In this document: in pieces, positions 46,968-54,460 of the stretch | How positions within the stretch are numbered: the stretch's first letter is position 1 | Layout of the letters: each line of letters opens with the position of its first letter | Source: Rhodanobacter fulvus Jip2 | GTDB lineage: Bacteria; Pseudomonadota; Gammaproteobacteria; Xanthomonadales; Rhodanobacteraceae | DNA: 54,729 nt | Assembly: GCF_000264315.1 (NCBI RefSeq) | Contig: NZ_AJXU01000035.1 | Span: 1-54,729 of the forward strand | Direction of reading: 5' to 3' | The notes under the pieces: generated by a model | Database searches by the model: none | Told to the model about the DNA's origin: nothing | The model's input: the letters and a program-made list of their open reading frames with translations, nothing else | Position numbers and translations under genes: made by a program

Positions 46968-47417
46968 CTATGTTTTACCGTCTGCCTCCCGCCGCCGCTT
47001 CTCCAAAACTGCGGTCTTGAGATCCGGGCGATGCGCGGCACGCATCAGGCATTCTGGCGTCTGCTGCCCGTGCGGGGCCGGCCGCTCGCGGGCGCGACGT
47101 TCGCCGGGACTTTCGCCGGTGATGTCGCGAAAAATGCGCCCGAATGTGCCCAGGCTGTTCCAGCCGGTCTGGTACGCGATTTCCGTAACCGGCAGATCGG
47201 TATCGCGCAGAAGGGCGATGGCGCGCTCGATACGGAGTGTCAGCAGGTAGCGGTGCGGCGGCATGCCGAAGGCCTTTCCGAACTGGCGCGCAAAGTGTGC
47301 TTCGGAAACCGCGCTGACCTGCGCCAGCCGGCTGATGGGCCACGGCTCCTGGGGAGCGCCGTCCATCCGATCCTTCGCGCGCAGCAATCGCCGCAATAGT
47401 TCGGGACTCTGACTCAT
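46968..47417 (-). CDS. AraC-family regulator (DNA-binding domain only)
   Basis: A 149-residue protein starting MSQSPELLRRLLRAKDRMDG. It consists of the AraC double helix-turn-helix alone (ISRLAQVSAVSEAHFARQFG; TEIAYQTGWNSLGTFGRIFR) with a basic tail, without a ligand domain. It starts the chain AraC-VOC-73 aa-92 aa and probably regulates it. Confidence 0.85.
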   Translation of the reverse strand: MSQSPELLRRLLRAKDRMDGAPQEPWPISRLAQVSAVSEAHFARQFGKAFGMPPHRYLLTLRIERAIALLRDTDLPVTEIAYQTGWNSLGTFGRIFRDITGESPGERRARERPAPHGQQTPECLMRAAHRPDLKTAVLEKRRREADGKT

Positions 47418-47466
47418 CGTGTCTCCGTGCCCGGCGCCGGAGTCGCGCGGCGCTGGCCTTCGCGCG

Positions 47467-47994
47467 TTACACCGGCATGCCCATGATGTTGTCGTCGTAG
47501 CTCTGCCCGCCCACGTCGAACTGGCGGCTGCCCAGTTTGCCGAAACCCATCCGCTCATAAAACCCGATCGCGTCGTCATTGCCCGCATATACGCCAAGCA
47601 ACAGGCGTGCGGCGTGGCGGGCGCGCGCATGCACCAGGGCTTCGGCCACCAGTTTTTTCCCCGTGCCGCCGCCCTGGAACTTGCCCAGCATGTAGATGCG
47701 CTTGATCTCCCGATCCCGTGGGGAGAGATCGGGCAGCGGCAGCCGCGCTGGCGCCACCAGCATGAAGCCGACTGGCGCACGACCCTGCTGCGTCTCGACC
47801 AGCCACAGCTGGCAATCGGGATCGGCCAACCAACCTCGATACAACGCCACCGCGTGGGCGCTGGTGCAGTGGGCGATGATGTCCGGGCCGGCCAGCAGGC
47901 CCGCAAAGGTTTCCAGGAACGTGGCCTGGCCCACAAGCGCAAGCGCGTGCTCGTCGCCGGGCAGGCAGGGTCTGATCAGTGTCTCGGGCGGCAT
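47467..47994 (-). CDS. GNAT-family N-acetyltransferase
   Basis: A 175-residue protein starting MPPETLIRPCLPGDEHALAL. Acetyl-CoA binding is indicated by MLGKFQGGGTGKKLVAEALV, and the end GNDDAIGFYERMGFGKLGSR is typical of GNAT motif B. Substrate unknown; the RimI/amine acetyltransferase type is likely. Confidence 0.85.
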   Translation of the reverse strand: MPPETLIRPCLPGDEHALALVGQATFLETFAGLLAGPDIIAHCTSAHAVALYRGWLADPDCQLWLVETQQGRAPVGFMLVAPARLPLPDLSPRDREIKRIYMLGKFQGGGTGKKLVAEALVHARARHAARLLLGVYAGNDDAIGFYERMGFGKLGSRQFDVGGQSYDDNIMGMPV

Positions 47995-48084
47995 GGGTCT
48001 CCCGCGGTGTCGGATGATAGGGTGAGCAGCCGCGAACCGGCCTGCCGGAATCACGGTCAGGCCTCGTCGTGGGGCCTTGGCGTG

Positions 48085-48240
48085 CTAACGACGCCCGGCC
48101 CGGGCCACGCGGGAAGCACCGATAGCGATGAAAGCGGCCGCGATTCCATAGAAGGCGACCTGCGTGCCGAGGTACGCCGCCAGAAAGAACACGCCACCGG
48201 CCGCCATGAAAAGATAGCCACTCCGTTTTGCTCCGCACAT
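48085..48240 (-). CDS. Hypothetical 51-residue membrane protein
   Basis: Starts MCGAKRSGYLFMAAGGVFFL with AGGAG upstream; two hydrophobic segments (YLFMAAGGVFFLAAYLG and VAFYGIAAAFIAIGAS) end in a basic tail. No family recognised beyond small membrane proteins. The good ribosome site makes it likely real. Confidence 0.6.
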   Translation of the reverse strand: MCGAKRSGYLFMAAGGVFFLAAYLGTQVAFYGIAAAFIAIGASRVARAGRR

Positions 48241-48325
48241 GTCGTTCTCCTGTTGAAAGCCCGGCCCGGATCGGGATATGGCTCGAGGCATCCGTGCCGT
48301 GCAAATGATGCAGGGATCCCCGGAG

Positions 48326-48577
48326 CTATGCCGCCGGCTTCAGCCTCAAGGACAGCAGCAACAGAAAGACGGTAGCCAGGGCGGTTGCACCGCCGCCCAG
48401 CCAACGATGCAGCACCAGCGAAATGGCGATCGCAGGGATGAACCACAGCGCCACCGACGCGAACCTCACCCCGAGCGTGACGCCCTCACCGCAGTGGGGA
48501 CAGAGCTTGCGTTTTCCGAAGCGGTTCATCTCTTTCGAGAACACGCTGATCGAGGTATGGCAGTGAGGACATTTCAT
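48326..48577 (-). CDS. Zinc-ribbon membrane protein
   Basis: An 83-residue protein. The N-terminus has two CPHC knuckles (MKCPHCHTSISVF and KLCPHCGEGVTLG), a zinc ribbon, followed by two membrane helices (FASVALWFIPAIAISLVL and GGGATALATVFLLLLSL). Such proteins are common and uncharacterised. Confidence 0.75.
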   Translation of the reverse strand: MKCPHCHTSISVFSKEMNRFGKRKLCPHCGEGVTLGVRFASVALWFIPAIAISLVLHRWLGGGATALATVFLLLLSLRLKPAA

Positions 48578-48650
48578 CAGGGACCTGCTCCATATGGTCT
48601 GGGATGGGGACGGATATTGCGCGCGCTGCTCGTGGTCGGGTCGGTGCCAT

Positions 48651-49262
48651 TCAAGGCAATAGTTCCTTGACCGTTTTGCCCGTGGCATCCAGAACGGAAA
48701 TGCTGGACTCGCCATTCTCCGCGACCTTCATGACGATACGCTTGTTGCCGGCGCCATCGAGGAGTGCCAACGAGGCTTCGCCATCATCGCCGCGCCCGAG
48801 CCAGATCCTGCGCCGAACATCGTTGCCGGACGGGCTGTCGGAGATCGCCAGCCCGGCGAAGCGGTCGTCCGAATCGTCGACGCCCAGCAGTTGCACCACC
48901 TGGTTGGCTTCATAGCGATCGAATGAAAGGCTGCCGCCAGAATCACGCACCTTTCCATCCTTGTCTTTTCTTCCGCCGAAGATCAGTCCGCCAATTTCGG
49001 ATCCCTCGTCATTGAGGAAAATGAGACCGGCCTGCGGTCGATCCAGCGGCTTCTCCTTGCCATGTACCAGTACGCCGGGCAGCTTCGCGTGGTTGGAAAT
49101 AATCAGCCGTGGCGTGCCATCCGGCTCGACGATGTTGATGCGTTGAACCGTTATCTCATCGGCCGTGACGGCATGCTTTCCAGCGCCATAAGCCAGGCCG
49201 CCCAGCAGCAATACGGTCAGCAGGCCGGCGTATACGGAAAGAAATCCATTTGTTTTCGACAT
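48651..49262 (-). CDS. Hypothetical membrane-anchored beta-repeat protein
   Basis: A 203-residue protein starting MSKTNGFLSVYAGLLTVLLL, with one N-terminal hydrophobic segment (possible signal anchor). The rest is beta-rich with repeated short units ending in hydrophobic-Asp turns (INIVEPDGTPRLIISN, LIFLNDEGSEIGGLIFGG, ASLALLDGAGNKRIVMKVAE, SISVLDATGKTVKEL), suggesting a solenoid. Function unknown. A perfect attC-type core (GTTGGGC, 49304-49310) lies upstream. Confidence 0.65.
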   Translation of the reverse strand: MSKTNGFLSVYAGLLTVLLLGGLAYGAGKHAVTADEITVQRINIVEPDGTPRLIISNHAKLPGVLVHGKEKPLDRPQAGLIFLNDEGSEIGGLIFGGRKDKDGKVRDSGGSLSFDRYEANQVVQLLGVDDSDDRFAGLAISDSPSGNDVRRRIWLGRGDDGEASLALLDGAGNKRIVMKVAENGESSISVLDATGKTVKELLP

Positions 49263-49311
49263 GGGCGCGTCCTGGTGTGGGGTGTCGGGTGCAGCGAATC
49301 GTTGTTGGGCA

Positions 49312-49941
49312 TCACTGGCGCACATAGCGCAAGTGGGTGGCGGCCGGGTCGTCCAGAACGCGGTCGATGCGAAACGCCGGGCCGGGCTCGTGCAGGTTCT
49401 CGAACAGGCGCCGCCCGCTGCCGAACAGCACGGGTGCCAGCGCGATTTCCAGCTCGTCGACCACACCGAGGTTCAGGTACTGCTGGATCACGTCCGCCCC
49501 ACCCGAAATCCGGATATCGCGGCTGCCGGCGGATTCCCTGGCCAGCTCCAGCGCACGCTCCGGCCCGTCGTTGACGAAGTGGAACGTCGTTCCGCCAGGG
49601 CGTACCCACGGCTCGCGCTTCTGGTGGGTAAGCACGTAGACCGGCGTGTGGAACGGCGCCTCCTCCGGCCAGGCGCTCTCGCCCTGGTCGAACATGCGCT
49701 TGCCCATGATGTTGGCGCCGCTGCGCTCGGCCGTGTGGCGGACCAGATCGTTGACCGGGCCGGTCTCTCCCCCATCGAGCTTGAGCAGCTTCTCGCGGAA
49801 GTACCGCTGGTTGAGGATCCAGGCCATCATCGCGCCCCATTTGGCGCCCCAGTTCTTGTACTCGGGCCTGCCCATGGTCATCCCTTCCGGCGCCATGTAG
49901 CCATCGAGGCTCAGTCCGATGTTGACGAAAACCTTGCTCAT
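49312..49941 (-). CDS. Dihydrofolate reductase family (RibD C-terminal-like) protein
   Basis: A 209-residue protein starting MSKVFVNIGLSLDGYMAPEG, the usual start of the YwjB/RibD C-terminal group. NIMGKRMFDQGESAW, PVYVLTHQKREPW and the nucleotide-binding RDIRISGGADVIQQYLNLG fit NADPH binding. Members are reductases of unknown substrate, not classic FolA. Confidence 0.85.
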   Translation of the reverse strand: MSKVFVNIGLSLDGYMAPEGMTMGRPEYKNWGAKWGAMMAWILNQRYFREKLLKLDGGETGPVNDLVRHTAERSGANIMGKRMFDQGESAWPEEAPFHTPVYVLTHQKREPWVRPGGTTFHFVNDGPERALELARESAGSRDIRISGGADVIQQYLNLGVVDELEIALAPVLFGSGRRLFENLHEPGPAFRIDRVLDDPAATHLRYVRQ

Positions 49942-50014
49942 GATTTCCTCGCGGGTTCGCGTGCCGGGCCAGCGTGGACCAGGTCCGGGTTTGTCGCATC
50001 GACGCGTCAGCCGA

Positions 50015-50641
50015 TCAGACGCCCGGGCCCACCGGTGAATATTTCAGGAACTCGGGCGTGCGCTCCATGCGGGCGGACAGCGCCACCAGGCCCGGATAGT
50101 TCTCCGCAGCCACGATCGGCGCCAGCATGGATTGCGTGAACTGCCAGACGACAGCGGCGGTGATGCTGGCCTGACGGCGCGGCTCCGCAAAAACAGGCTG
50201 ACGAGTCTGCACCTCGCGCTCCAGGCCGGCGTAGGCTTGCAGCAACTGCCCCTGCACCCGCTGCACCCACGGCTCGTGCTGCGCGGACGATGGTCGCAGC
50301 TTGCGCTCATAGACGATCTGCGCGCTCTTCTCGCAGGCCGCCAGGGCCAGGCTGACGGCGCGCATCTCGTGCTGCATGCGCGTTGCATCGCCGAGGCTCC
50401 AAAGCGAATCGCCGCCCGTTCGGGTCGCTTCGACGAACTGCAGGATCAGCGAGGAATCCATCAGCACCTCGCCGTCATCGCACACCAGCGTTGGCGCCTT
50501 CACGACGGGGTTGACGCGCTGAAACGCCTCGTACGTGCTGAATACCGAGATCGCGTCCTGCTCGAACGGGACGCCCAGAAATTCCAGCGAAATGGCGACG
50601 CGCCGCACATAGGGCGAATCGAGCATGCCGATCAGTCGCAT
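50015..50641 (-). CDS. Glutathione S-transferase family protein
   Basis: A 208-residue protein. The thioredoxin-like N-terminal domain shows MRLIGMLDSPYVRRVAISLE and the glutathione-binding VVKAPTLVCDDGEVLMDSSL; a helical domain follows. The ATG at 50641 has GGAGG 7 bases upstream and overlaps the cupin stop (TGATG), so the two are coupled. Substrate unknown. Confidence 0.85.
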   Translation of the reverse strand: MRLIGMLDSPYVRRVAISLEFLGVPFEQDAISVFSTYEAFQRVNPVVKAPTLVCDDGEVLMDSSLILQFVEATRTGGDSLWSLGDATRMQHEMRAVSLALAACEKSAQIVYERKLRPSSAQHEPWVQRVQGQLLQAYAGLEREVQTRQPVFAEPRRQASITAAVVWQFTQSMLAPIVAAENYPGLVALSARMERTPEFLKYSPVGPGV

Positions 50642-51021
50642 CACTTTTCCTCCGTATGGGGTGGCGTCGTGCCTGGCAGGTTGGTGCGGTCGCCGGCCGT
50701 CGTGGGCGACGATATGACGAGAAACACCACATCGGCGTCCGAACGGTTGACGAACCGGTGCGGCGTGCCCGGCGGGACATGCAGCCCCCGGCCGGCAGCG
50801 AACGTCACCGCCTCATGCTCGAACTCCATCGTCGCCGTGCCGGAAAGCACGTAGAAGAACTGGCGTGCGCGCGAATGAAAATGCGCCGCCTCGCCCGCGC
50901 CCGGCGGGACGCGCTCCTGGATCACGCTGAGCGTCGCATCCTTGAGCAGGTGCCAGCCGTCGCAGACGCCGCCCCAGGTGTAGTGTTCCGCCGTGTCGGT
51001 GCCCGAAATACGATGATCCAT
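50641..51021 (-). CDS. Cupin-domain protein
   Basis: A 126-residue protein starting MDHRISGTDTAEHYTWGGVC. Cupin motif 1 is EAAHFHSRARQFFYVLSGTA (metal His pair) and motif 2 HVPPGTPHRFVNRSDADVVF. The start codon lies 6 bp after the attC-like site 51028-51082, a cassette-like arrangement. Coupled to the GST gene downstream. Substrate unknown. Confidence 0.85.
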   Translation of the reverse strand: MDHRISGTDTAEHYTWGGVCDGWHLLKDATLSVIQERVPPGAGEAAHFHSRARQFFYVLSGTATMEFEHEAVTFAAGRGLHVPPGTPHRFVNRSDADVVFLVISSPTTAGDRTNLPGTTPPHTEEK

Positions 51022-51027
51022 GATGCG

Positions 51028-51082
51028 GTCCAACAGTGGAGTTGAGCGGCGCCGGAACCGGGCCTTGAACAAGCCGTCAGCG
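51028..51082 (-). repeat. attC-like site 1 (55 bp)
   Basis: On the gene strand it begins CGCTGAC, has TTGTTCAAGG (L''-like) and CTCAACTCCACT (L'-like), and ends GTTGGAC, a perfect GTTRRRY core. The cupin gene starts 6 bp later. It resembles integron attC sites (...TTCAAG...CTTAACTCAAGC-GTTRRRY). Confidence 0.6.
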
Positions 51083-51284
51083 TGCAGCAGCCATGCCGTT
51101 ACCAGGCGAAGCCTGCGCGCCAGCACAACCCGGGGCGCTCGCGGCGAAGGCCTGGCAGCATCATACTTTTGCGGCGCCACGGCAGGTGATGCAGGCCGTT
51201 TGGCAGGTCCTTTCGGATCGCGATGCCCGTGCCCCGCGTCTCCTTGCACTGCGTGTCAACTCGCGGCAACGGCCCCTGCAGCGC

Positions 51285-51878
51285 TCATGGATGGATTCTC
51301 TCGTGCCGCTCCAGCATCAGCACGAACTGCGAAATGCGTTTGGCGCGCGTTTCGGCCTTCCTGGCGGTTTGAATCCGGTACAGAACCGCGTACCGATTCC
51401 GGCTGTCGAGCGTGTCAAAGAATGCCTTGGCCCGCGCATTGTCATCCAGCGCGGACTGGAAATCGCCCGGCACCGTGGCCTTGCCGGACGAGTCGTAGGC
51501 GGCGTCCCAGCGCCCGTCGAGCTTTGCCCGTTCCATCTCCTTGAGCCCGGCCGGTTTCATCTTCCCGGCCGTGACCAGGGCAAGCGCCTTGTCCCGGTTG
51601 ATCTTCGACCAGACGCTCTTGTCCGAGCGTCGGGTGAATTTCTGCAGCCAGAATCGATCGTCGTGCGCCTTCTTCTGGCCGTCTATCCATCCAAAGCAAA
51701 GTGCAACGGCGATGGCTTCGTCATAGGACACCGACGTCGCGTCGGCGCCTTTCTTTGCGATCTGCAGCCACGCGCCGGGCGAGGAGGCGTGATTTTCATC
51801 CAGCCAAGCCGCCCAGTCCGATGGCTGCTCAAAGTGAAGCATCGGCAGGTCGGCAGCAAGCGCGGGTCGGGCTTTCAT
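51285..51878 (-). CDS. YdeI-type (OmpD-associated, bacteriocin-protection) protein
   Basis: A 197-residue protein starting MKARPALAADLPMLHFEQPS. Typical family segments are DWAAWLDENHASSPGAWLQI, YDEAIAVALCFGWIDGQKKA, FTRRSDKSVWSKINRDKALA and RYAVLYRIQTARKAETRAKR. Function unresolved. It is a single-domain relative of the DUF1905/YdeI protein at 42985-43545. Confidence 0.85.
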   Translation of the reverse strand: MKARPALAADLPMLHFEQPSDWAAWLDENHASSPGAWLQIAKKGADATSVSYDEAIAVALCFGWIDGQKKAHDDRFWLQKFTRRSDKSVWSKINRDKALALVTAGKMKPAGLKEMERAKLDGRWDAAYDSSGKATVPGDFQSALDDNARAKAFFDTLDSRNRYAVLYRIQTARKAETRAKRISQFVLMLERHERIHP

Positions 51879-51972
51879 TCGCGGTGCTTCCCTTGTCCAT
51901 CTTTCGGTTCGCGAGGGGCTCGCCAGTTTGCTGGATATCGCCCTCGCGTTCGATATGCAGTCTGTAGGCCAT
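51829..51972 (-). pseudogene. Possible fragment of a small cassette gene
   Basis: A 47-codon frame starts MAYRLHIEREGDIQ, like the beginning of small proteins with an M-x-Y-R-L-H-I-x-R-E start, but the rest has no similar pattern and runs into the YdeI-like gene. It may be a truncated gene. Weak. Confidence 0.25.
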
Positions 51973-51992
51973 GGCCACAGCAAGTGCACACG

Positions 51993-52424
51993 CTAGGGCG
52001 CGGCTGCATAGATATCCGGGACATAACGCTCCATGAGCGTCTGCGGATGCGCTGGCGCCGTAAACCCGAACCGGGCATACAGCCCATGCGCATCCCCGGT
52101 GGCGAGGGTGAACCGGCGCAGCCCCTGAAGTTGCGGGTGGACAAAGACCGCGTTCATGAGCGCCTTGCTGTAGCCCTTGCTGCGGTGCTCGGGCAGAACG
52201 AAAACGTCCACCAGGTTGGCGAACGTGGCGTAGTCGGAAATGACGCGAGCGAATGCGATCTGTCGCGTGCCGAGAAAGCCGCCAAAACAAAGGGAATGGG
52301 CAACGGCCCGCTCGACCACGGCGAAGGGAATGGCCTTGGCCCAGTAAGTCTGCTCCGAGAGAAAGCGGTGGATGAGCGGCAGGTCCAGCTCGGCCGTTTC
52401 TGTGGTGATCCGAAGTTCTTCCAT
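51993..52424 (-). CDS. GNAT-family N-acetyltransferase
   Basis: A 143-residue protein starting MEELRITTETAELDLPLIHR. VFVLPEHRSKGYSKALMNAV is the acetyl-CoA loop and LATGDAHGLYARFGFTAPAH the C-terminal GNAT part. The pattern is close to the PA-type acetyltransferases with a QTYWAKAIP segment. There is no clear ribosome site; the start lies 5 bp after an attC-like site. Confidence 0.83.
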   Translation of the reverse strand: MEELRITTETAELDLPLIHRFLSEQTYWAKAIPFAVVERAVAHSLCFGGFLGTRQIAFARVISDYATFANLVDVFVLPEHRSKGYSKALMNAVFVHPQLQGLRRFTLATGDAHGLYARFGFTAPAHPQTLMERYVPDIYAAAP

Positions 52425-52429
52425 AGGGG

Positions 52430-52503
52430 GTGGAATGCTTGAGGGGTTGATGTCCAGATCGAGCCGCGCGCGCAGGAGCGTGGGCTTGAGTGAATGGTCA
52501 GGC
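52430..52503 (-). repeat. attC-like site 2 (74 bp)
   Basis: On the gene strand: GCCTGAC at the start, overlapping the upstream gene's stop codon, then CATTCACTCAAGCCCACGC, and near the end ATCAACCCCTCAAGC before a degenerate ATTCCAC core. The next GNAT gene starts 5 bp later. The left half is very close to attC consensus (GCCTAACAATTCGTTCAAGC). Confidence 0.5.
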
Positions 52504-52932
52504 CGTGCCCAGATCGAGCGCCAGATGATGGCAATTGAACTGCAGGCCCTTGCGAAGATACAGCCGGTGAGCCGCATGCCGCGTATACCCCGTGTCCAGA
52601 TGCAGCCCCTGACACCCATTGGCTTTGGCGTGAGCCATCAGCCAGTCCATGAGCGTACCGGCAAAGCCCCGCGACGTTGCCTCGGGCAGCGTCGTCAGGT
52701 CGTCTATGTAAAGGACTTTTCCCCACGCCAGGAACTCGGCGAATGGGAAACCGGCGGCGCTCTGAACCATGCCGTCATGCTTCAACGCAACGATCCGGTA
52801 GGACTGGGCCTGTTGCCGCCGTACCTGGGACAGGAACGACTGTTCCTGAAGGTGTGGCCGCAGCGCGCTGAAGGCTGGAAAGCACGACAGGATCTCCTCG
52901 TCCGAATCGGCCACGAATATCTCGCTAGTCAT
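52498..52932 (-). CDS. GNAT-family N-acetyltransferase
   Basis: A 144-residue protein starting MTSEIFVADSDEEILSCFPA. KVLYIDDLTTLPEATSRGFA is beta-4 and the acetyl-CoA loop; GLHLDTGYTRHAAHRLYLRK the C-terminal helix. Substrate unknown. Its stop lies inside attC-like site 2 and its start 19 bp after site 3. Confidence 0.83.
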   Translation of the reverse strand: MTSEIFVADSDEEILSCFPAFSALRPHLQEQSFLSQVRRQQAQSYRIVALKHDGMVQSAAGFPFAEFLAWGKVLYIDDLTTLPEATSRGFAGTLMDWLMAHAKANGCQGLHLDTGYTRHAAHRLYLRKGLQFNCHHLALDLGTA

Positions 52933-52951
52933 AGGAAATCCCTCATGCCAT

Positions 52952-53007
52952 GCCCGATGCCTGAATTGAACGTCGACGCAGCCGGTCGCCTGTATGAACG
53001 GTCAGGT
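52952..53007 (-). repeat. attC-like site 3 (56 bp)
   Basis: On the gene strand it begins ACCTGAC, overlapping the DUF1232 gene stop, then CGTTCATACAGGCGACCGG, and ends GTTCAATTCAGGC before the core ATCGGGC. TTCAATTCAGGC is nearly the L'-spacer of classical attC sites (TTAATTCAGGC). Confidence 0.55.
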
Positions 53008-53385
53008 GTGCACCTTGCGAAATACCCACCAGCCGAGCCCGCCCAGCGTCAGGACCCACAGCGTAACAACGAGTACCGCCATGACGCGGCTAGTTGGCCG
53101 GCGGGAAGCGGCCAAAGCCTGTTCTTTTGCGGACGCCGCGACATCGGCGGGAATCAGGCGAACCACCAGCGCCAGTCCGAGCGGGACGATGATCAGGTCG
53201 TCCAGATAGCCCAATACCGGAATGAAATCCGGGATGAGGTCGATGGGACTGAGTGCATACGCCGCCACCGCCAGGGCGAGCAGCCGGACAAACCACGGCG
53301 TGCGAGGGTCGCGGGCAGCGTAGTAAACCACCATGGTCTGATGTTTGAGGCGCTTCGCCCATTTCCTGATCGACATCATCGGCAT
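53002..53385 (-). CDS. DUF1232 (YkvA-like) membrane protein
   Basis: A 127-residue protein with the DUF1232 signature [20 protein letters not shown] and [19 protein letters not shown], plus a C-terminal membrane helix ([20 protein letters not shown]). Family function is unknown. The start lies 4 bp after the attC-like site 53390-53446; Met3 or Met4 are alternative starts. Confidence 0.85.
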   Translation of the reverse strand: MPMMSIRKWAKRLKHQTMVVYYAARDPRTPWFVRLLALAVAAYALSPIDLIPDFIPVLGYLDDLIIVPLGLALVVRLIPADVAASAKEQALAASRRPTSRVMAVLVVTLWVLTLGGLGWWVFRKVHT

Positions 53386-53389
53386 GTAG

Positions 53390-53446
53390 TCCCAACGCGG
53401 GAATCAGGCGGCGGCAGAGCCGTCCACCGTGGCTGTGCGGTTAGGC
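53390..53446 (-). repeat. attC-like site 4 (57 bp)
   Basis: On the gene strand it begins with the perfect core GCCTAAC and ends GTTGGGA (one mismatch to GTTRRRY). An inner stem CACAGCC/GGCTCTG is present. Length 57 bp is within the attC range. Confidence 0.55.
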
Positions 53447-53544
53447 TGATCGCGTATACCGGGCGATAGCGGAGTTTTGCACTGGATCACCGCGGGCCTC
53501 GCCTTGGACGAACACTACCCCGGATAAACGCGGGCCGCGATGCG

Positions 53545-53832
53545 CTACCACAGCCATCGGGCCAGGCGCATCAGGAGGTCGCAGAGCCAGCCAAAGACGT
53601 TCGGGGCGAGGCGAGGAAAAGCGAAGGACAGAATGACAAACCCGGCGATGGCTCCGCCCAGCGCCCAGACGGGTAGTGCACTGTCCGAGAGGGGAGCGAT
53701 CTGGCTGTTGATGAGCAGCCAGAGCAGGCCCATGAGAGGCGCGGAGAAGAACAGCGACCCGGCGGCCGCCGCCGCGCGGCCACCAAGGGTGAGATCCGAA
53801 TCGGTGCTTCGATGTGCCTTGGTATGCGACAT
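53545..53832 (-). CDS. Hypothetical two-helix membrane protein
   Basis: A 95-residue protein starting MSHTKAHRSTDSDLTLGGRA, with hydrophobic segments AAAAGSLFFSAPLMGLLWLL and VWALGGAIAGFVILSFAF and a basic end. No family recognised. The ATG is 3 bp after attC-like site 5. Confidence 0.65.
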   Translation of the reverse strand: MSHTKAHRSTDSDLTLGGRAAAAAGSLFFSAPLMGLLWLLINSQIAPLSDSALPVWALGGAIAGFVILSFAFPRLAPNVFGWLCDLLMRLARWLW

Positions 53833-53835
53833 GCG

Positions 53836-53912
53836 ATCTGACGCTGGAGTTGGGTGGCGGCAAAGCCGGAGCGTTCCTGCGCAAAACGGGACGCCGGTGG
53901 GGCTAGTTGTCG
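53836..53912 (-). repeat. attC-like site 5 (77 bp)
   Basis: On the gene strand it ends CCAACTCCAGC-GTCAGAT, nearly identical to the L'-spacer-R' of attC (TTAACTCAAGC-GTTAGAT). The start (CGACAAC, overlapping the upstream stop codon) is poor. An inner stem CCGG...CCGG is visible. Confidence 0.5.
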
Positions 53913-54232
53913 CCGAGCAAGCGGCAGCTGCCGCCACCGATGGTGCCCGCAGACCACGAGCCGGCGCCGCAAGCGTCAAGCGAGACAAGGAATGCTATGT
54001 CAGGCGTCACCGCGAAGGAAATCCGACCGCCCGAATCCGCGCCGATCAAGTCGGCCCTGAACTCGGCATGCCTGAACTTCTGCAGGAAAGTCGCGATCGG
54101 CGAAGCAAGCCGGGATGGCAAAGCCATGAGCACAACGTCACGCGCACCAGAAGCAAAGATGGCCTCGCTCCCGGCGACGAGCAGGAAACCCTGATCCTGG
54201 TTTCCGTGGTCGCATAACACAATCGTTGGCAT
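53903..54232 (-). CDS. Hypothetical protein
   Basis: A 109-residue frame starting MPTIVLCDHGNQDQGFLLVA. It has a plausible alpha/beta pattern (DVVLMALPSRLASPIATFLQ; ISFAVTPDIAFLVSLDACG) but no recognised family and no clear ribosome site. The 171 bp between it and the attC-like site 54404-54460 are unusually long for a cassette leader, so the gene may start elsewhere or be degenerate. Confidence 0.45.
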   Translation of the reverse strand: MPTIVLCDHGNQDQGFLLVAGSEAIFASGARDVVLMALPSRLASPIATFLQKFRHAEFRADLIGADSGGRISFAVTPDIAFLVSLDACGAGSWSAGTIGGGSCRLLGDN

Positions 54233-54403
54233 GGATGGCTGACCCCCTGAATAACGTGCGTCATGACGTGGCGCCCACCTGGACGGACCATCAGGCGCCA
54301 TCGTCGATGATGACCGGTGTGCCATGGCTGCCTTCCGCTACGGCACCAGGCCAACGAAACGGGCGTATGCGGCCATCATCGAATTCCAATGCGCCAGCCG
54401 ACC

Positions 54404-54460
54404 AGCCGACGCTGGGTTCACGCGGCCGCGAGGCCGTCCGCCTTGAACGAGATGTTGGAG
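54404..54460 (-). repeat. attC-like site 6 (57 bp)
   Basis: On the gene strand CTCCAAC, then TCTCGTTCAAGGCGGACGG, a GGCC-TCGC-GGCC hairpin tip, CGTGAACCCAGC and the degenerate core GTCGGCT. The arms TTCA/TGAA pair. The upstream gene's last residues (SNISFKADGLAAA) are encoded inside it, as often seen where genes end in attC sites. Confidence 0.6.

Noticed and set aside
49941..50015. attC-like site between the GST and DHFR-like genes
   Set aside because: Only scattered matches (GGCTGAC, GCTGGCC) with no convincing cores; indistinguishable from chance.
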